This document shows, piece by piece, positions 1 through 12,596 of a stretch of 62,000 nucleotides of DNA. Source of the stretch: Symbiodinium natans (taxonomy: Eukaryota; Sar; Dinophyceae; Suessiales; Symbiodiniaceae). Location: NCBI GenBank assembly GCA_905221605.1, contig CAJNDS010000488.1, forward strand, positions 1-62,000, read 5' to 3'. Numbering within the stretch: position 1 is the stretch's first letter; each line of letters starts with the position of its first letter. Made by a program: the position numbers and the translations under genes. The notes under the pieces were generated by a model. It saw only the letters and a list, made by a program, of their open reading frames with translations. It was not told where the DNA came from and made no database searches.

Positions 1-103
1 AACCCTAAACCCTAAACCCTAAACCCTAAACCCTAAACCCTAAACCCTAAACCCTAAACCCTAAACCCTAAACCCTAAACCCTAAACCCTAAACCCTAAA
101 CCC
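1..103 (+). repeat. Chromosome-terminal telomere repeat (CCCTAAA)n
   Basis: About 14.7 uninterrupted copies of CCCTAAA start at base 1 and stop at 103. The C-rich strand reads inward 5' to 3', which is the orientation of a left chromosome end. TTTAGGG telomeres are known from plants and several algae including dinoflagellates. A 3-bp GGA separates the last repeat from the first 36-bp satellite unit at 107. The tract runs off the window edge, so its full length is unknown. Confidence 0.95.
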
Positions 104-2101
104 GGACTTTTCGACTGAATTATGGCTTCAAGTTTGGAAGATCTTTTCGATCAAATCATGGTTTCAAGTTTAGAAGGCTTTCTCGATCAAATCATGATTT
201 CAGGTTTGGAAGGAATTTTCGACCAAATCTTGGTTTCTAATTTAGAAGATCTTTTCGATCAAATCATGGTTTCAAGTTTAGAAGGTCTTTTCCACCAAGT
301 CATGGTTTCAAGCTTAGAAGGAATTTTCGACCAAATCATGGTTTCAAAATTCGAAGGAATTTTCGACCAAATCATGATTTCAAGTTTAGAAGGTCTTTTC
401 GATCAAATCATGACTTCAAGTTTGGAAGACCTTTTCGACCAAACCATGGTTTCAAGTTGAGAAGACCTTTTCGACTAAATAATGATTTCAAGTTGAGAAG
501 GTCTTGTCGCCCAAATCATGGTTCTCGATCAAATCACGGAATTAAATTGAGAAGGTCTTTTCGCCCAAATCATGGTTTCAAGTTTAGAAGGTCCGTTCGA
601 CCAAATCATGGTTTCAAGTTTAGAAGGTCTTTTCGACCAAATCATGGTTTTAAACTGGGAAGGCCTTTTCGACCAAATCATGATTTCAATCAAATCACTA
701 TCGACGTTTCAAGTTTAGAAGATCTTTTCGACCAAATCATGGCTTCAAGTTTGGAAGGTCTTTTCGACCAAAATATGGTTTCAAATTTAGAAGGCTTTTA
801 CGTCCAAGTCATGATTTCAAGTTGAGAAGGTCTTTTCGACCAAATCTTGGTTTCAAATTTAGAAGGCCTTTTCGACCAAATCATGGTTTCAAGATTTGAA
901 GAACTTTTCGACCAAATCATGATTTCAAATTTAGAAGAGCTTTTCGACCAAACCATCGTTTCAATATGAGAAGGCCTTTTCGACCAAACCATGGTTTCAA
1001 GTTTAGAAGGCCTTTTCGACCAAATCTTGGTAGACGTTTCAAGTGTAAAAGGTCGTTTCGGCCAAATCATGGTTTCAAATTTCAAGCTCTTTTCGACCAA
1101 ATCATGGTTTCAAGTTTAGAAGGCCTTTTCGACCAAATCATGGTTTCAAGATTAGAAGGTCTTTTCGACCAAATCATGGTTTTAAGTTTGGAAGGCCTTT
1201 TCGACCAAATCATGGCTTCAAGTTGAGAAGGCCTTTTCGACCAAATCATGGTTTCAAGTTTAGAAGGCTTTTTCGACCAATTCATGATTTCAAACTGAGA
1301 AGCCCTTTTCGATCAAATCTTGGTTTCAAGTCTAGAAGACATTTTCGACAAAATCATGGATTCAAGTTTAGAAGGCCTTTTCGACCAAATCATGGTTTCA
1401 AGTTTAGAAGACTTTTTCGACCAAATCATGATTTCAAGTTGAGAAAATCTTTTCGACAAAATCATGGTTTCTAATTGAGACGGTCTTTTCGATCAAATCA
1501 TGGTTTCAAGTTTGGAAGGCCTTTTCGATCAAATCATGGCTTCAAGTTTGGAAGGCCTTTTCGACAAAATCTTGGTTTCTAATTTAGAAGGACAATTTCG
1601 ACCAAATCATGGTTTCAAAATTAGAAGGTCTTTTTGACCAAATCATGGTTTCAGGTTTAGAAGGTCTTTTTTCGACCAAATCATGGTTTCAAGTTTAGAA
1701 GGCCTTTTCGACCAAATCATGGTTTCAAGTTTGGAAGGCCTTTTCGACCAAATCATGGTTTCAAGTTTAGAAGGCCTTTTCGACCAAATCATGGTTCAAG
1801 TTGAGAAGGCCTTTTCGATCGAATCATGGTTTCAAGTTTAGAAGACCTTTTCGACCAAATCATGGTTTCAAGTTTAGAAGGTCGTTTCGACCAAATCATG
1901 GTTTCAAGTTTAGAAGGTCTTTTCGACCAAATCATGGTTTAGAAGGCCTTTTCGATCAAATCATGGTTTCAAGTTTAGAAGGTCTTGTTGACCAAATCAT
2001 GGTTTCAAGTTTAGAAGGCCTTTTCGATCAAATCATGGTTTCAAGTTGAGAAGGCCTTTTCGACCAAATCATGGTTTCAAATTTAGAAGGTCTTTTCGAC
2101 C

Positions 2102-2493
2102 CATGGTTTCAAGTCTAGAAGGCCTTGCCGACCAAATCATGGTTTCAAATTGAGAAGGTCTTTTCGACCAAATCATGGTTTCAAGTTTAGAAGGCCTTGT
2201 CGACCAAATCATGGTTTCAAGCTTAGAAAGCCTTTTCGACCAAATCATGGTTTCAAGTTTAGAAAGCCTTTTCGACCAAATCATGGTTTCAAGTTTAGAA
2301 GGCCTTTTCGACCAAATCATGGTTTCAAGTTTGGAAGGTCTTTTGGACCAAATCATGGTTTCAAGTTTAGAAGGCCTCGTCGACCACATCATGGTTTCAA
2401 GTTGAGAGGGCCTTTTCGACTAAATCGTGTTTTCAAATTTAGAAGGTCTTGTCGACCAAATCATGGTTTTCGATCAAATCAGGAATCAAGTTG
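2102..2493 (+). repeat. Higher-order satellite block, copy A
   Basis: About 390 bp of satellite with diagnostic variants: GGCCTTGCCGACC near the start, TTTTGGACC at 2341, and an irregular 'tttt cgatcaaatc aggaatcaag' end near 2467-2490. The same series recurs at 7758-8149. The offset is a constant 5,656 bp at start, middle and end, so no net insertion or deletion separates the copies. A few single-base differences exist. Confidence 0.85.
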
Positions 2494-5400
2494 GGAAGGT
2501 CTTTTCGACCAAATCATGGTTTCAAATTTAGAAGGTCTTTTCGATCAAAACATGGTTTCAAGTTTAGAAGGTCTTTTCGACCAAAGTATGGTTTCAAGTT
2601 GAGAAGGTCTTTTCGACCAAATCATGGTTTCAAGTTTAGAAGGCATTTTCGACCAAATCTTGGTCGACGTTTCAAGTTTAGAAGGCCTTTTCGACCAAAT
2701 CATGGTTTCAAGTTTAGAAGGCTTTTTCGGCCAAAACATGGTTTCAAGTTTTAAGATCTTTTCGACCAAATCATGGTTTCAAATTTCGAAGGCCTTGTCG
2801 ACATTTCAAGTTTAGAAGGCCTTTTCGACCAAATCTTGGTTTCAAGTTTTGCAGGTCTTTTCGACCAACTTATGATTTCAAGTTTGAAAGGCCTTTTCGA
2901 CCAAATCATGGCTTCAAGTTTAGAAGGTCTTTTCGTTCAAATCATGAATTCAAGTTGAGAAGGTCTTTTCGACCAAATCATGGTATCAAGTAAATCATGG
3001 CTTCAAGTTTGAAAGGCCTTTTCGACCAAATCATGGTTTCAAGTTTAGAAGGTCTTTTCGACCAAATCATGATTTCAAGTTTAGAAGGTCTTTTCGACCA
3101 AATCATGGTTTCAAGTTTAGAAGGCCTTGTCGACCAAATCATGGTTTCAAGTTTAGAAAGCCTTTTCGATCAAATCATGGTTTCAAGTTTAGAAAGCCTT
3201 TTCGACCAAATCATGGTTTCAAGTTTAGAAGGCCTTTTCGACCAAATCATGGTTTCAAGTTTAGAAGACCTTTTTGACCAAATCACGATTTCAAGCCGAG
3301 AAGGTCTTTTCGACCAAATCATGGTTTCAAGTTTAGAAGGAATTTTCGACCACATCATTGTTTCAGATTTAAGAGACCTTTTCGACCAAATCATGGTTTC
3401 AAGTTTAGAAGGCCTTTTCGACCAAATCTTGGTTTCAAGTTTAGAAGGTCTTTTCGACCAAATTATGGTTGTAAGTTTCAAAGGCCTTTTCGACCAAATC
3501 ATGGTTTCAAGTTCATGGTTTCAACCTTTAAGGTCTTTTCGACCAAATCATGGTTTCAAGTTTAGAAGGCCTTTTCGACCAAATCATGGTTTCAAGTTTA
3601 GAAGGTCTTTTCGACCAAATCATGGAATCAAGTTTAGAAGGTCTTTTCGACCAAGTCATGGTTTCAAGTTGAGAAGGTTTTTGCGACCAAATCATGGTTG
3701 CAAGTATAGAAGGCCTTGTCGACCAAATCATGGTTTCAAGATTAGAAGGCCTTTTCGACCAAATCATGGTTTCAAGTTTAGAAAATTTTTTCGACCAAAT
3801 CATGGTATCAAGTTGAGAAGGTCTTTTCGACCAAATCATGGATTCAAGCTGAGAAGGTCTTTACGACCAAATCATGGTTTCAAATTTAGAAGGCCTTTTC
3901 GACCAAATCATGGATTTAAATTGAGAAGGCCTTTTCGACCAAATCATGGTTTCAAGTTTAGAAAGCTTTTTCGACCAAATCATGGTTTCAAGTTTAGAAG
4001 GCCTTTTCGACCGAATCATGGTTTCAAATTTAGAAGGTCTTTTCGATCAAATCATGAATTCAAGTTTAGAAGGCCTTTTCGACCAAATCATGGTTTCAAA
4101 TTTAGAAGGTCTTTTCGACCAAATCATGGTTTCAAGTTTAGAAGGCCTTTTCGACCAAATCATGGTTTCAAGTTTAGAAGGCCTTTTCGACCAAATCATG
4201 ATTTCAAGTTTGGAAGGCCTTTTCGACCAAATCATGATTTCAAGTTTAGAAGCTCTTTTCGATCAAATCATGGCTTCAAATTTAGAAGGCCTTGCCGACC
4301 AAATCATGGTTTCAAATTTAGAAGACCTTTTCGACCAAATCATGATTTCAACTTGAGAAGGCTTTTTCGACCAAATCTTGGTTTCAAATTTAGAAGGCCT
4401 TTTCGACCAAATCATGGTTTCAAGTTTAGAAGGTCTTTTCGACCAAATCATGGTTTCAAGTTGAGAAGGTCTTTTCGATCAAATCATGGTTTCAAGTTTA
4501 GAAGGTCTTTTCGGTCAAATCATGGTTTCAAGTTTAGAAGGTCTTTTCCACCAAATCATGGTTTCAAGTTTAGAAGGTCTTTCGATCAAATCATGGTTTC
4601 AAGTTTAGAAGGTCTTTTCGACCAAATGATGGTTTCAAATTTAGAAGGCCTTTTCGTCCACATCATGGTTTCAAATCAGAAGGCCTTGTGGACCAAATCA
4701 TGGTTTTAAATTTAGAAGAATTTTTTCGATCAAATCATGATTTCAAGTCTAGAAGGCCTTTTCGACCAAATCATGATTTCAAGTTGAGAAGGCCTTTTCG
4801 TCCAAATCATGGTTTCAAGTCTGGAAGGCCTTTACGACCATTTCATGGTTTCAAGTTTAGAAGGTCTTTACGGCCAAATCATGATTTCAAGTTTAGAAGG
4901 TCTTTTCGACCAAATCATGGTTTCAAGTATTAAAGCCTTTTCGACCAAATCATGGCTTCAAGTCGAGAAGACCTTTTCGACCAAATCATGGTTTCAAGTC
5001 TAGAAGGCCTTTTCGACCAAATCATGATTTCAAGTTGAGAAGACCTTTTCGACCAAATCATGGTTTCAAATCTAGAAGGCCTTGTGGACCAAATCATGGT
5101 TTCAAATTTAGAAGGCCTTGCCGACCAAATCATGGTTTGAAGTTTAGAAGGCCTTTTCGACCAAATCATGATTTCAAGTTGAGAAGGCCTTTTCGACCAA
5201 ATCTTGGTTTCTAATTTAGAAGACCGTATCGACCAAATCATGGTTTCAAGTTTAGAAGGCCTTTTCGACCAAATCATGGTTTCAAGTTTAGAAGACCTTT
5301 TCGATCGAATCACGGTTTCAATTCGAGAAGGTCTTTTCGATCAAATCATGGTTTCAAGTCTAGAAGGCCTTTTCGACCAAATCATGGTTTCAAAGTTGAG

Positions 5401-7757
5401 ATGGTCTTTTCGACCAAATCATGGTTTCAAATTCGAAAGGTTTTTTCGACCAAATCATGGTTTCAAGCCTAGAAGGCCTTTTCGACCAAATCATGGTTTC
5501 AAGCTTAGAAGGAATGCTCGAGCATATCATGGTTTCAAATTTAGAAGATTTTTTCGACCAAATCATGGTTTCAAGTTTAGAAGGTCTTTCGACCAAATCA
5601 TGGTTTCAAGTTTAGAAGGTCTTTTCGATCAGCTCATGGATTCAAGATTAGAAGGTCTTTTCGGTCAAATCATGGTTTCAAGTTTAGAAGGCTTTTTCGT
5701 CCAAATCATGGTTTCAAGTTTGGAAGGTCTTTATGACCAAATCATGGTTTCAAGTTTTGAAGGTCTTTTCGACCAAATCATGGTTTCAAATTTAGAAGGC
5801 CTTTTCGACCGAATCATGGTTTCAAGTTTAGAATACCTTTTCGACCAAATCACGGTTTCAAGTCGAGAAGGCCTTTTCGACCAAATCATGGTTTGAAGTC
5901 TAGACGGCCTTTTCGACCAAATCATGGTTTCATATCTTGAAGGTCTTTTCGACCAAATCATGGTTTCAAGTTTAGAAGATCTTTTCGACCAAATCATTGT
6001 TTCAAGTTGAGAAGATTTTTTCGACCAAATCATGGTTTCAAGTTTGAAGGCTTTAAGGTCTTTTCGATCAAATCATGATTTTCGACCAAATCATGGAATC
6101 AAGTTTAGAAGGTCTTTTCGACCAAGTCATGGTTTCAAGTTGAGAAGGCCTTTACGACCAAATCATGGTTTCAAGTTTAGAAGGACTTTTCACCAAATCA
6201 TGATTTCAAGTTTAGAAGGAATGCTCGACCACATCATGGTTTCAAGTTTAGAAGATTTTTTCGACCAAATCATGGTTTCAAGTTGAGAAGGTCTTTTCGA
6301 TCAAGTCATGGTTTCAAATTTAGAAGGTCTTTTCGTCCAAATCATGGTTTCAAGTTTAGAAGGCCTATTCGACCAAATTATGGTTTCAAGTTTAGAAGGC
6401 CTTGTCGACCAAATCATGGTTTCAAGTTTAGAAAGCCTTTTCGACCAAATGATGGTTTCAAGTTTAGAAGACCTTTTTGACCAAATCACGGTTTCAAGCC
6501 GAGAAGGTCTTTTCGACCAAATCATGGTTTCAAGTTTAGAAGGTCTTTTCGACCAAATCATGGTTTCAAGTTTAGAAGGCCTTTTCGACCAAATCATGGC
6601 TTCAAAATTAGAAGGCCTTTTCGACCAAATCATGGTTTCAAGTGTAGAAGGCAATTTCGACCGAATCATGGTTTCAAGTTTAGAAGGCCTTTTCGACCAC
6701 AGCCTTTTCGACCAAATCTTGGTTTCTAATTTAGAAGGCCTTTTCGACCAAATCATGGTTTCAAGTTTAGAAGGCTTTTCGACCAAATCATGGCTTCAAG
6801 TTTGAGGCCTTGTCGACCAAATCACAGTTTCAAGTTTAGAAAGCCTTCTCGACCAAATCATGGTTTCAAGTTTGAAATGCCTTTTCGACCAAATCATGGT
6901 TTCAAGTTTAGAAGACCTTGTCGACCAAGTCATGGTAACAAGTTTAGAAGACCTTTTCGACCAAATCATGGCTTCAAGAATGAAAGGCCTTTTCGACCAA
7001 ATCATGGCTTCAAGTTTAGAAGGTCTTTTCGACCAAATCATGACTTCAAGTTTAGAAGGTCTTTTCGACCAAATCATGGTTTCAAGTTTAGAAGGCCTTG
7101 TCGACCAAATCATGGCTTCAAATTTAGAAGGCCTTTTCGACCAAATCATGGTTTCAAGTTTAGAAGGCCTTTTCGACCAAATCTTGGTTTCAAGTCTAGA
7201 AGGCCTTTTCGATCAAATCATGGTTTCAAGCTTAGAAGGCCTTTTCGACCGAATCATGGTTTAAAGTTTAGAAGGACTTTTCGACCAAATCATGGTTTCA
7301 AGTACAGAAGGTCTTGCCGGCCAAATCATAGTTTCAAGTTGAGAAGGCCTTTTCGACCAAATCATGGTTTCAAGTTTAGAAGGCCTTTTCGATTAAATCA
7401 TGGTTTCAAGTTGAGAAGGTCTTTTTGTCCAAATCATGGTTTCAAGTTTAGAAGGTTTTTTGGACCAAATCATGGTTTCAAGTTTAGAAGGTCTTTTCGA
7501 CCGAGTCATGGTTTCAAGTTTAGAAGGTTTTTTCGACCAAATCATGGTTTCAAGTTTAGAAGGCCTATTCGACCGAGTTATGGTTTCAAGTTGAGAAGAC
7601 CTTTTCGACCAAAGCATGATTTCAAGTTCAGAGAGCCTTTTCGACCAAATCATGGTTTCAAGTTTAGAAGGTCTTTCGACCAAATCATGAGTTCAAGTTG
7701 AGAAGACCTTTTCGATCAAATCATGGTTTCAAGTTGAGAAGGTTTTTTCGACCAATT

Positions 7758-8149
7758 CATGGTTTCAAGTCTAGAAGGCCTTGCCGACCAAATCATGGTT
7801 TCAAGTTGGGAAGGTCTTTTCGACCAAATCATGGTTTCAAGTTTAGAAGGCCTTGTCGACCAAATCATGGTTTCAAGCTTAGAAAGCCTTTTCGACCAAA
7901 TCATGGTTTCAAGTTTAGAAAGCCTTTTCGACCAAATCATGGTTTCAAGTTTAGAAGGCCTTTTCGACCAAATCATGGTTTCAAGTTTGGAAGGTCTTTT
8001 GGACCAAATCATGGTTTCAAGTTTAGAAGGTCTTGTCGACCACATCATGGTTTCAAGTTGAGAGTGCCTTTTCGACTAAATCGTGCTTTCAAATTTAGAA
8101 GGTCTTGTCGACCAAATCATGGTTTTCGATCAAATCAGGAATCAAGTTG
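7758..8149 (+). repeat. Higher-order satellite block, copy B
   Basis: Second copy of the block at 2102-2493, at a constant offset of 5,656 bp. The shared variants include TTTTGGACC (7997), the CATCATGG unit and the out-of-register AGGAATCAAG tail. This shows multi-unit block duplication inside the array rather than only unit-by-unit turnover. Confidence 0.85.
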
Positions 8150-10712
8150 AGAAGGCCTTTTCGACCAAATCATGGTCTCAAATCTAGAAGGTCTTGTGGA
8201 CCAAATCATGGTTTCAAATTTAGAAGGCCTTGCCGACCAAATCATGGTTTCAAGTTTAGAAGGCTTTTTCGACCAAATCATGATTTCAACTTGAGAAGGC
8301 CTTTTCGACCAAATCTTGGTTTCAAGTTTAGAAGGTCTTTTCGACCAAATTATGATTTCAAGTTCGAAAGGCCTTTTCGACCAAATCATGGCTTCAAGCT
8401 TAGAAGATCTTATCGACCAAATCATGGTTTCAAATTGAGAAGGCCTTTTCGACCACATCATGGTTTCAATTTTCGAAGGCCTTTTCGACCAAATCATGGT
8501 TTCAAGTTTAGAAAGTCTTTTCGACCAAATCATGGATTCAAGTTGAAAAGACCTTTTCGACCAAATTATGATTTCAAGTTCGAAAGGCCTTTTCGACCAA
8601 ATCATGGCTTCAAATTTAGAAGATCTTATCGACCAAATCATGGTTTCAAATTTAGAAGGCCTTTTCGACCAAATCATGAATTCAATTTCCGAAGGTCTTT
8701 TCGACCAAATCTTGGTTTCAAGTTTAGAAGGCCTTTTCGACCAAATCATGATTTCAAGTTGAGAAGACCTTTTCGACTCAATCTTGGTTTCTAATTTAGA
8801 AGGCCTTTTCGACCAAATCATGGTTTCAAGTTTAGAAGGCTTTTCGACCAAATCATGGTTTCAAGTTTAGAAGGCCTTTTCGACCAAATCATGGTTTCAA
8901 GTTGAGAAGGTCTTTTCGATCAAATCATGGTTTCAAGTTTAGAAGATCTTTTCGACCAATCATGGTTTCAAGTTCAGAAGGTCTTTTCGACCAAATCATG
9001 GTCAGGTTTAGAAGACCTTATCGACCAAATCATGGTTTCAAGTTTAGAAGGTATTTTCGACCACATCATGGTTTCAAATCAGAAGGCCTTGTGGACCAAA
9101 TCATGGTTTCAAATTTCGAAGGTCTTTTCGATCAAGTCTTGATTTCAAGTTTAGAAGGCCTTTTCGACCAAATCATGGTTTCAAGTTTAGAACGCCTTTT
9201 CGATCAAATCATGGTTTCAAGTTTGGGAGGCCTTTTCGACCAAATCATGATTTCAAGTTTAGAAGGCCTTTTCGACCAAATCATGGTTTCAAGTATAGAA
9301 GGTCTTGTTGACCAAATCTTGGTTTCTAATTTAGAAGGCCTTTTCGACCAAATCATGATTTCAAGTTTTGAAGGCCTTGTCGACCAAATCATGGTTTCAA
9401 GTTTAGAAGGCCTTTTCGACCAAATCATGGTTTCTAGTTGAGAAGGTCTTTTCGATCAAATCATGGTTTCAAGTTTAGAAGGCTTTTTCCACCAAATCAT
9501 GGTTTCAAGATTAGAAGGTCTTTCGACCAAATCATGGTTTCAAGTTTAGAAGGCCTTTTCGACCAAATCATGTTTTCAAGTTTAGAAGGCCTTTTCGACC
9601 AAATCAAGACTTCAAGTTTGGAAGGCCTTTTTGACCAAATCATGGTTTGAAATTTAGAAGGTCTTTTCGACCAAATCTTGGTTTCAAGTTCAGAAGGCCT
9701 TTTCGACCAAATCATGGTTTCAAGTTTAGAAGGTCTTTCGACCAAATCATGGTTTCAAGTATTAAAGCCTTTTCGGTCACATCATGGATTCAAGATTAGA
9801 AGGTCTTTTCGACCAAATTATGGTTTCAAGTTTAGAAGGCCTTTTCGACCAAATCATGGTTCCAAGTTTAGAAGGTCTTTTCGACCAAATCATGATTTCA
9901 AGTTTGGAAGGCCTTTTCGACCAACTCATGATTTCAAGTTTCAAGGCCTTTTCGTTCAAATCATGTGATCAAGTTCAGAAGGTCTTTTCGACCAAATCAT
10001 GATTTCAAGTTTAGAAGACCTTTTCTTCCAAATCATGGTTTCAAGTTTAGAAGTCCTTTTCGACCAAATCACGGTTTCAAGTCGAGAAGGTCTTTTCGAC
10101 CAAATCATGGTTTCAAGTGTTAAAGCCTTTTCAATCAAATCATGGTTTCAAGATTAGAAGGTCTTTTCGACCAAATTATGGGTTCAAGTTTAGAAGGTCC
10201 TTTTGACCAATTCATGGTTTCAAATCTAGAAGGCCTTGTGGACCAAATCATGGTTTCAAATTTCGAAGGCCTTGCCGACCAAATCATGGTTTCAAGTTTA
10301 GAAGGCCTTTTCGACCAAATCATGATTTCAAGTTTAGAAGATCTTTTCGACCAAATCATGATTTCAAGTTCAGAAGGTCTTTTCGACCAAATCATGGTAA
10401 GGTTTAGAAGGTCTTTTCGACCAAATCATGGTTTCAAGTTTAGAAGGCATTTTCGATTTCAAATCAGAAGGCCTTGTGGACCAAATCATGGTTTCAAATT
10501 TCGAAGGTCTTTTCGATCAAATCATGATTTCAAGTTTAGAAGGCCTTTTCGACCAAATCATGATTTCAAGTTTAGAACGCCTTTTCGACCAAATCATGGT
10601 TTCATGTTTAGAAGGCCTTTTCGACCAAATCATGGTTTCAAGTTTAGAAGGTCTTGTCGACCAAATCATGATTTCAAGTTTAGAAGGCTTTTCGACCAAA
10701 TCATGGTTTCAA

Positions 10713-10718
10713 GTATGA
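10713..10718. other. Satellite inversion point (palindromic junction)
   Basis: Left of here units read GACCAAATCATGGTTTCAA. Right of here they read the reverse complement, TTGAAATCATGATTTGGTC. The two 19-base arms match at 18 positions around a 6-base centre (gtatga), and the outer units extend the hairpin. All satellite from here to 18,988 is in the inverted orientation. Confidence 0.9.
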
Positions 10719-12173
10719 TTGAAATCATGATTTGGTCGAAAAGATCTTCTAAACCTGAATGAAACCATGACTTGGTCAAAAAGACCTTCTAATTTTGAAA
10801 CCATGATTTGGACGAAATTTGCCTTCTAAATTAGAAACCAAGATTTGGTCGAAAAGGCCTTCTAAACTTGAAGCCATGATTTGGTCGAAAAGGTCTTCTC
10901 CAATTGTGAAACCATGATTTGGTCGAACGGACCTTCCAAACTTGAAACCATGATTTGGGCGAAAAGACCTTCTCAACTTGATTCCGTGATTTGATCGAGA
11001 TCCATGATTTTGGCGACAAGACCTTCTCAACTTGAAATCATGATTTAATCGAAAAGATCTTCTCAACTTGAAACCATGATTTGGTCGAAAAGGTCTTCCA
11101 AACTTGAAATCATGATTTGATCGAAAAGGCCTTCTAAATTTGAAATCATGACTTGGTCGAAAATTCCTTCTAATTTTGAACCCATGATTTGGTCGAAAAT
11201 TTCCTTCTAAGCTTGAAACCATGATTTGGTCGAAAAGGCCTTCTCAATTTGAATTCATGATTTGGTCGAAAACGCCTTCTAAATTAGAAACCAAGATTTG
11301 GTCCAAAAGGCCTTCTCAACCTGAAATCATGATTTGATCGAAAAAGCCTTCTAAACTTGAAACCATGATTTGATCGAAAAGATCTTCCAAACTTGAAACC
11401 ATGATTTGGTCGACAAGGCCTTCTAATTTTGAATTCATGATCTGAAGACCTTCTAAACTTGAAATGTCGACAAGGCCTTTTAAGCTTGAAACCATGATTT
11501 GGTCGAAAAAACCTTCTGAACTTCAAACCATGATTTGATCGAAAAGACCTTCTAAATTTGAAACCATGATTTGGTCGACAAGGCCTTCTAAAATTTGAAA
11601 CCATGATTTGGTCGAAAAGGCCTTCTCAGCTTGAAACCATGATTTGGCCGACAAGACCTTCTAACTTTGAAAAAAATGATCTGAAGACTTTCTAAACTTG
11701 AAATGTCGACAAGGCCTTTTAAGCTTGATACCATGATTTGGTCAACAGGGCCTTCTAAATTTGAAACCATGATTTGGTCGAAAAGACCTTCTAAACTTGA
11801 AATCATGATTTGGTCGAAAAGATCTTCTAAACCTGAAACCATGATTTGGTCGACAAGGCCTTCTAAAAGTTGAAACCATGATTTGGTCGAAAAGGCCTTC
11901 TCAGCTTGAAAACATGATTTGGTCGAAAACTATGATTTGATCATCAACATCTTCTAAAACTTGAAACCATGATTTGGTCGAAAAGACCTTCTAAACTTGA
12001 AACCATGATTTGGTCGAAAAGACCTTCCAAACTTGAAATTTGGTCGACAAGGCCATCTAAACTTGAAACCATGATTTGGTCGAAAAGGCCTTCTAAATTT
12101 GAAGCCATGATTTGGTCAAAGAGGTTTTAAAAATTTGAAATATGATTTGGTCGAAAAGACCTTCTAAATTTGA
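10719..12173 (-). repeat. 36-bp satellite array, inverted orientation, segment 1
   Basis: Same 36-bp unit, now reading TTGGTCGAAAAGGCCTTC on the + strand. It is more degenerate than the left array, with truncated units such as 'gatctgaagacc' near 11,440 and 11,680. Around 10,751-10,850 it is the reverse complement of the variant series at about 1,562-1,660, including the ATTAGAAACCAAG-type unit. ORFs here are periodic artefacts. Confidence 0.93.
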
Positions 12174-12197
12174 AACCACGGCCCACTCCCATTCCCT
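11290..12197. repeat. Segmental duplication within satellite, copy A
   Basis: About 900 bp that recurs at 17,499-18,405. Shared irregular landmarks are the 'gatctgaagacc' truncated units, 'gaaatgtcgacaagg', 'atcatcaacatcttc' and the non-satellite tail 'cggcccactcccattccct'. The offset is 6,208-6,209 bp at both ends, with small differences between. The copy boundary coincides with the insertion point of a GC-rich block. Confidence 0.85.
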
Positions 12198-12446
12198 AGA
12201 AAGACCTGGAATGTGCTTAAACCCCCATTCCGACGCTCATCTTTGTATACGCAACAGAAGATGCCAGCAGAGCTGAAAGATCTAGAAAGACCTGGAATGT
12301 GCTTAAACCCCCATTCCGACGCTCATCTTTGTATACGCAACAGAAGATGCCAGCAGAGCTGAAAGATCTAGAAAGACCTGGAATGTGCTTAAACCCCCAT
12401 TCCGACGCTCATCTTTGTATACGCAACAGAAGATGCCAGCAGAGCC
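12198..12446. repeat. 86-bp tandem repeat, about 2.9 copies
   Basis: Copies begin at 12,198, 12,284 and 12,370, each opening with agaaagacctgg. Copies contain 'cattccgacgctcatc' and 'gaagatgccagcagagc'. The third copy stops at about 12,446, where C-rich DNA follows. The unit is unrelated to the satellite and 86 is not a multiple of 3. The equivalent place in the duplicated block (18,405) lacks it. Confidence 0.9.
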
Positions 12447-12596
12447 CACTGACCAGCCCCGCCCCAGCCCCAGCCCCCATCCCCAGCCCCAGCCCCAGCC
12501 CCAGCGCCAGCGCCAGCGCCAGCCTTAGCCCCAGCCCCAGCCCCACCCCCAGCCCCCCTACTCGCCCCCCCTCCCCTCCCCATTTCCCGACGCAAT
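12447..12596. repeat. CCCCAGC-type C-rich minisatellite
   Basis: Low-complexity CCCCAG/CGCCAG repeats with an all-C/G/A composition, ending in 'cccatttcccgacgcaatg' where satellite resumes. It starts with 'cccactgaccagccccgcc', which also starts the larger C-rich block at about 18,430. The ORFs through it (Ala/Pro/Ser- or Gly/Ala-rich) are composition artefacts. Confidence 0.88.

Larger units (their letters stand above)
107..10712 (+). repeat. 36-bp subtelomeric satellite array, forward orientation
   Basis: About 295 head-to-tail copies of a 36-bp unit. The landmark pieces are TTTTCGACCAAATCATGG followed by TTTCAAGTTTAGAAGGCC. Spacing is checkable, for example gaccaaatca at 4081 and again at 4117. 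Units differ by recurrent point variants (TTAGAA/TTGAGAA, GGCC/GGTC/GACC, ATGG/ATGA) and a few carry insertions or deletions. Because 36 is divisible by 3 the array keeps several frames open. One frame gives a repeated MVSSLEGLFDQI, a second gives RRPFRPNHGFKF and the antisense gives KLETMIWSKRPS. The common TTGAGAA variant puts TGA in the first of these frames, so I do not call protein genes here. Confidence 0.95.

Noticed and set aside
2997-4709. 570-codon ORF of 12-residue repeats (and many similar ORFs up to 18 kb)
   Set aside because: It is the 36-bp satellite read in frame. It changes from one repeat peptide to another at an indel, and neighbouring units carry in-frame TGA.
107-10712. 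CRISPR-like regular repeat array
   Set aside because: The repeats are contiguous with no unique spacers, and the window is eukaryotic.
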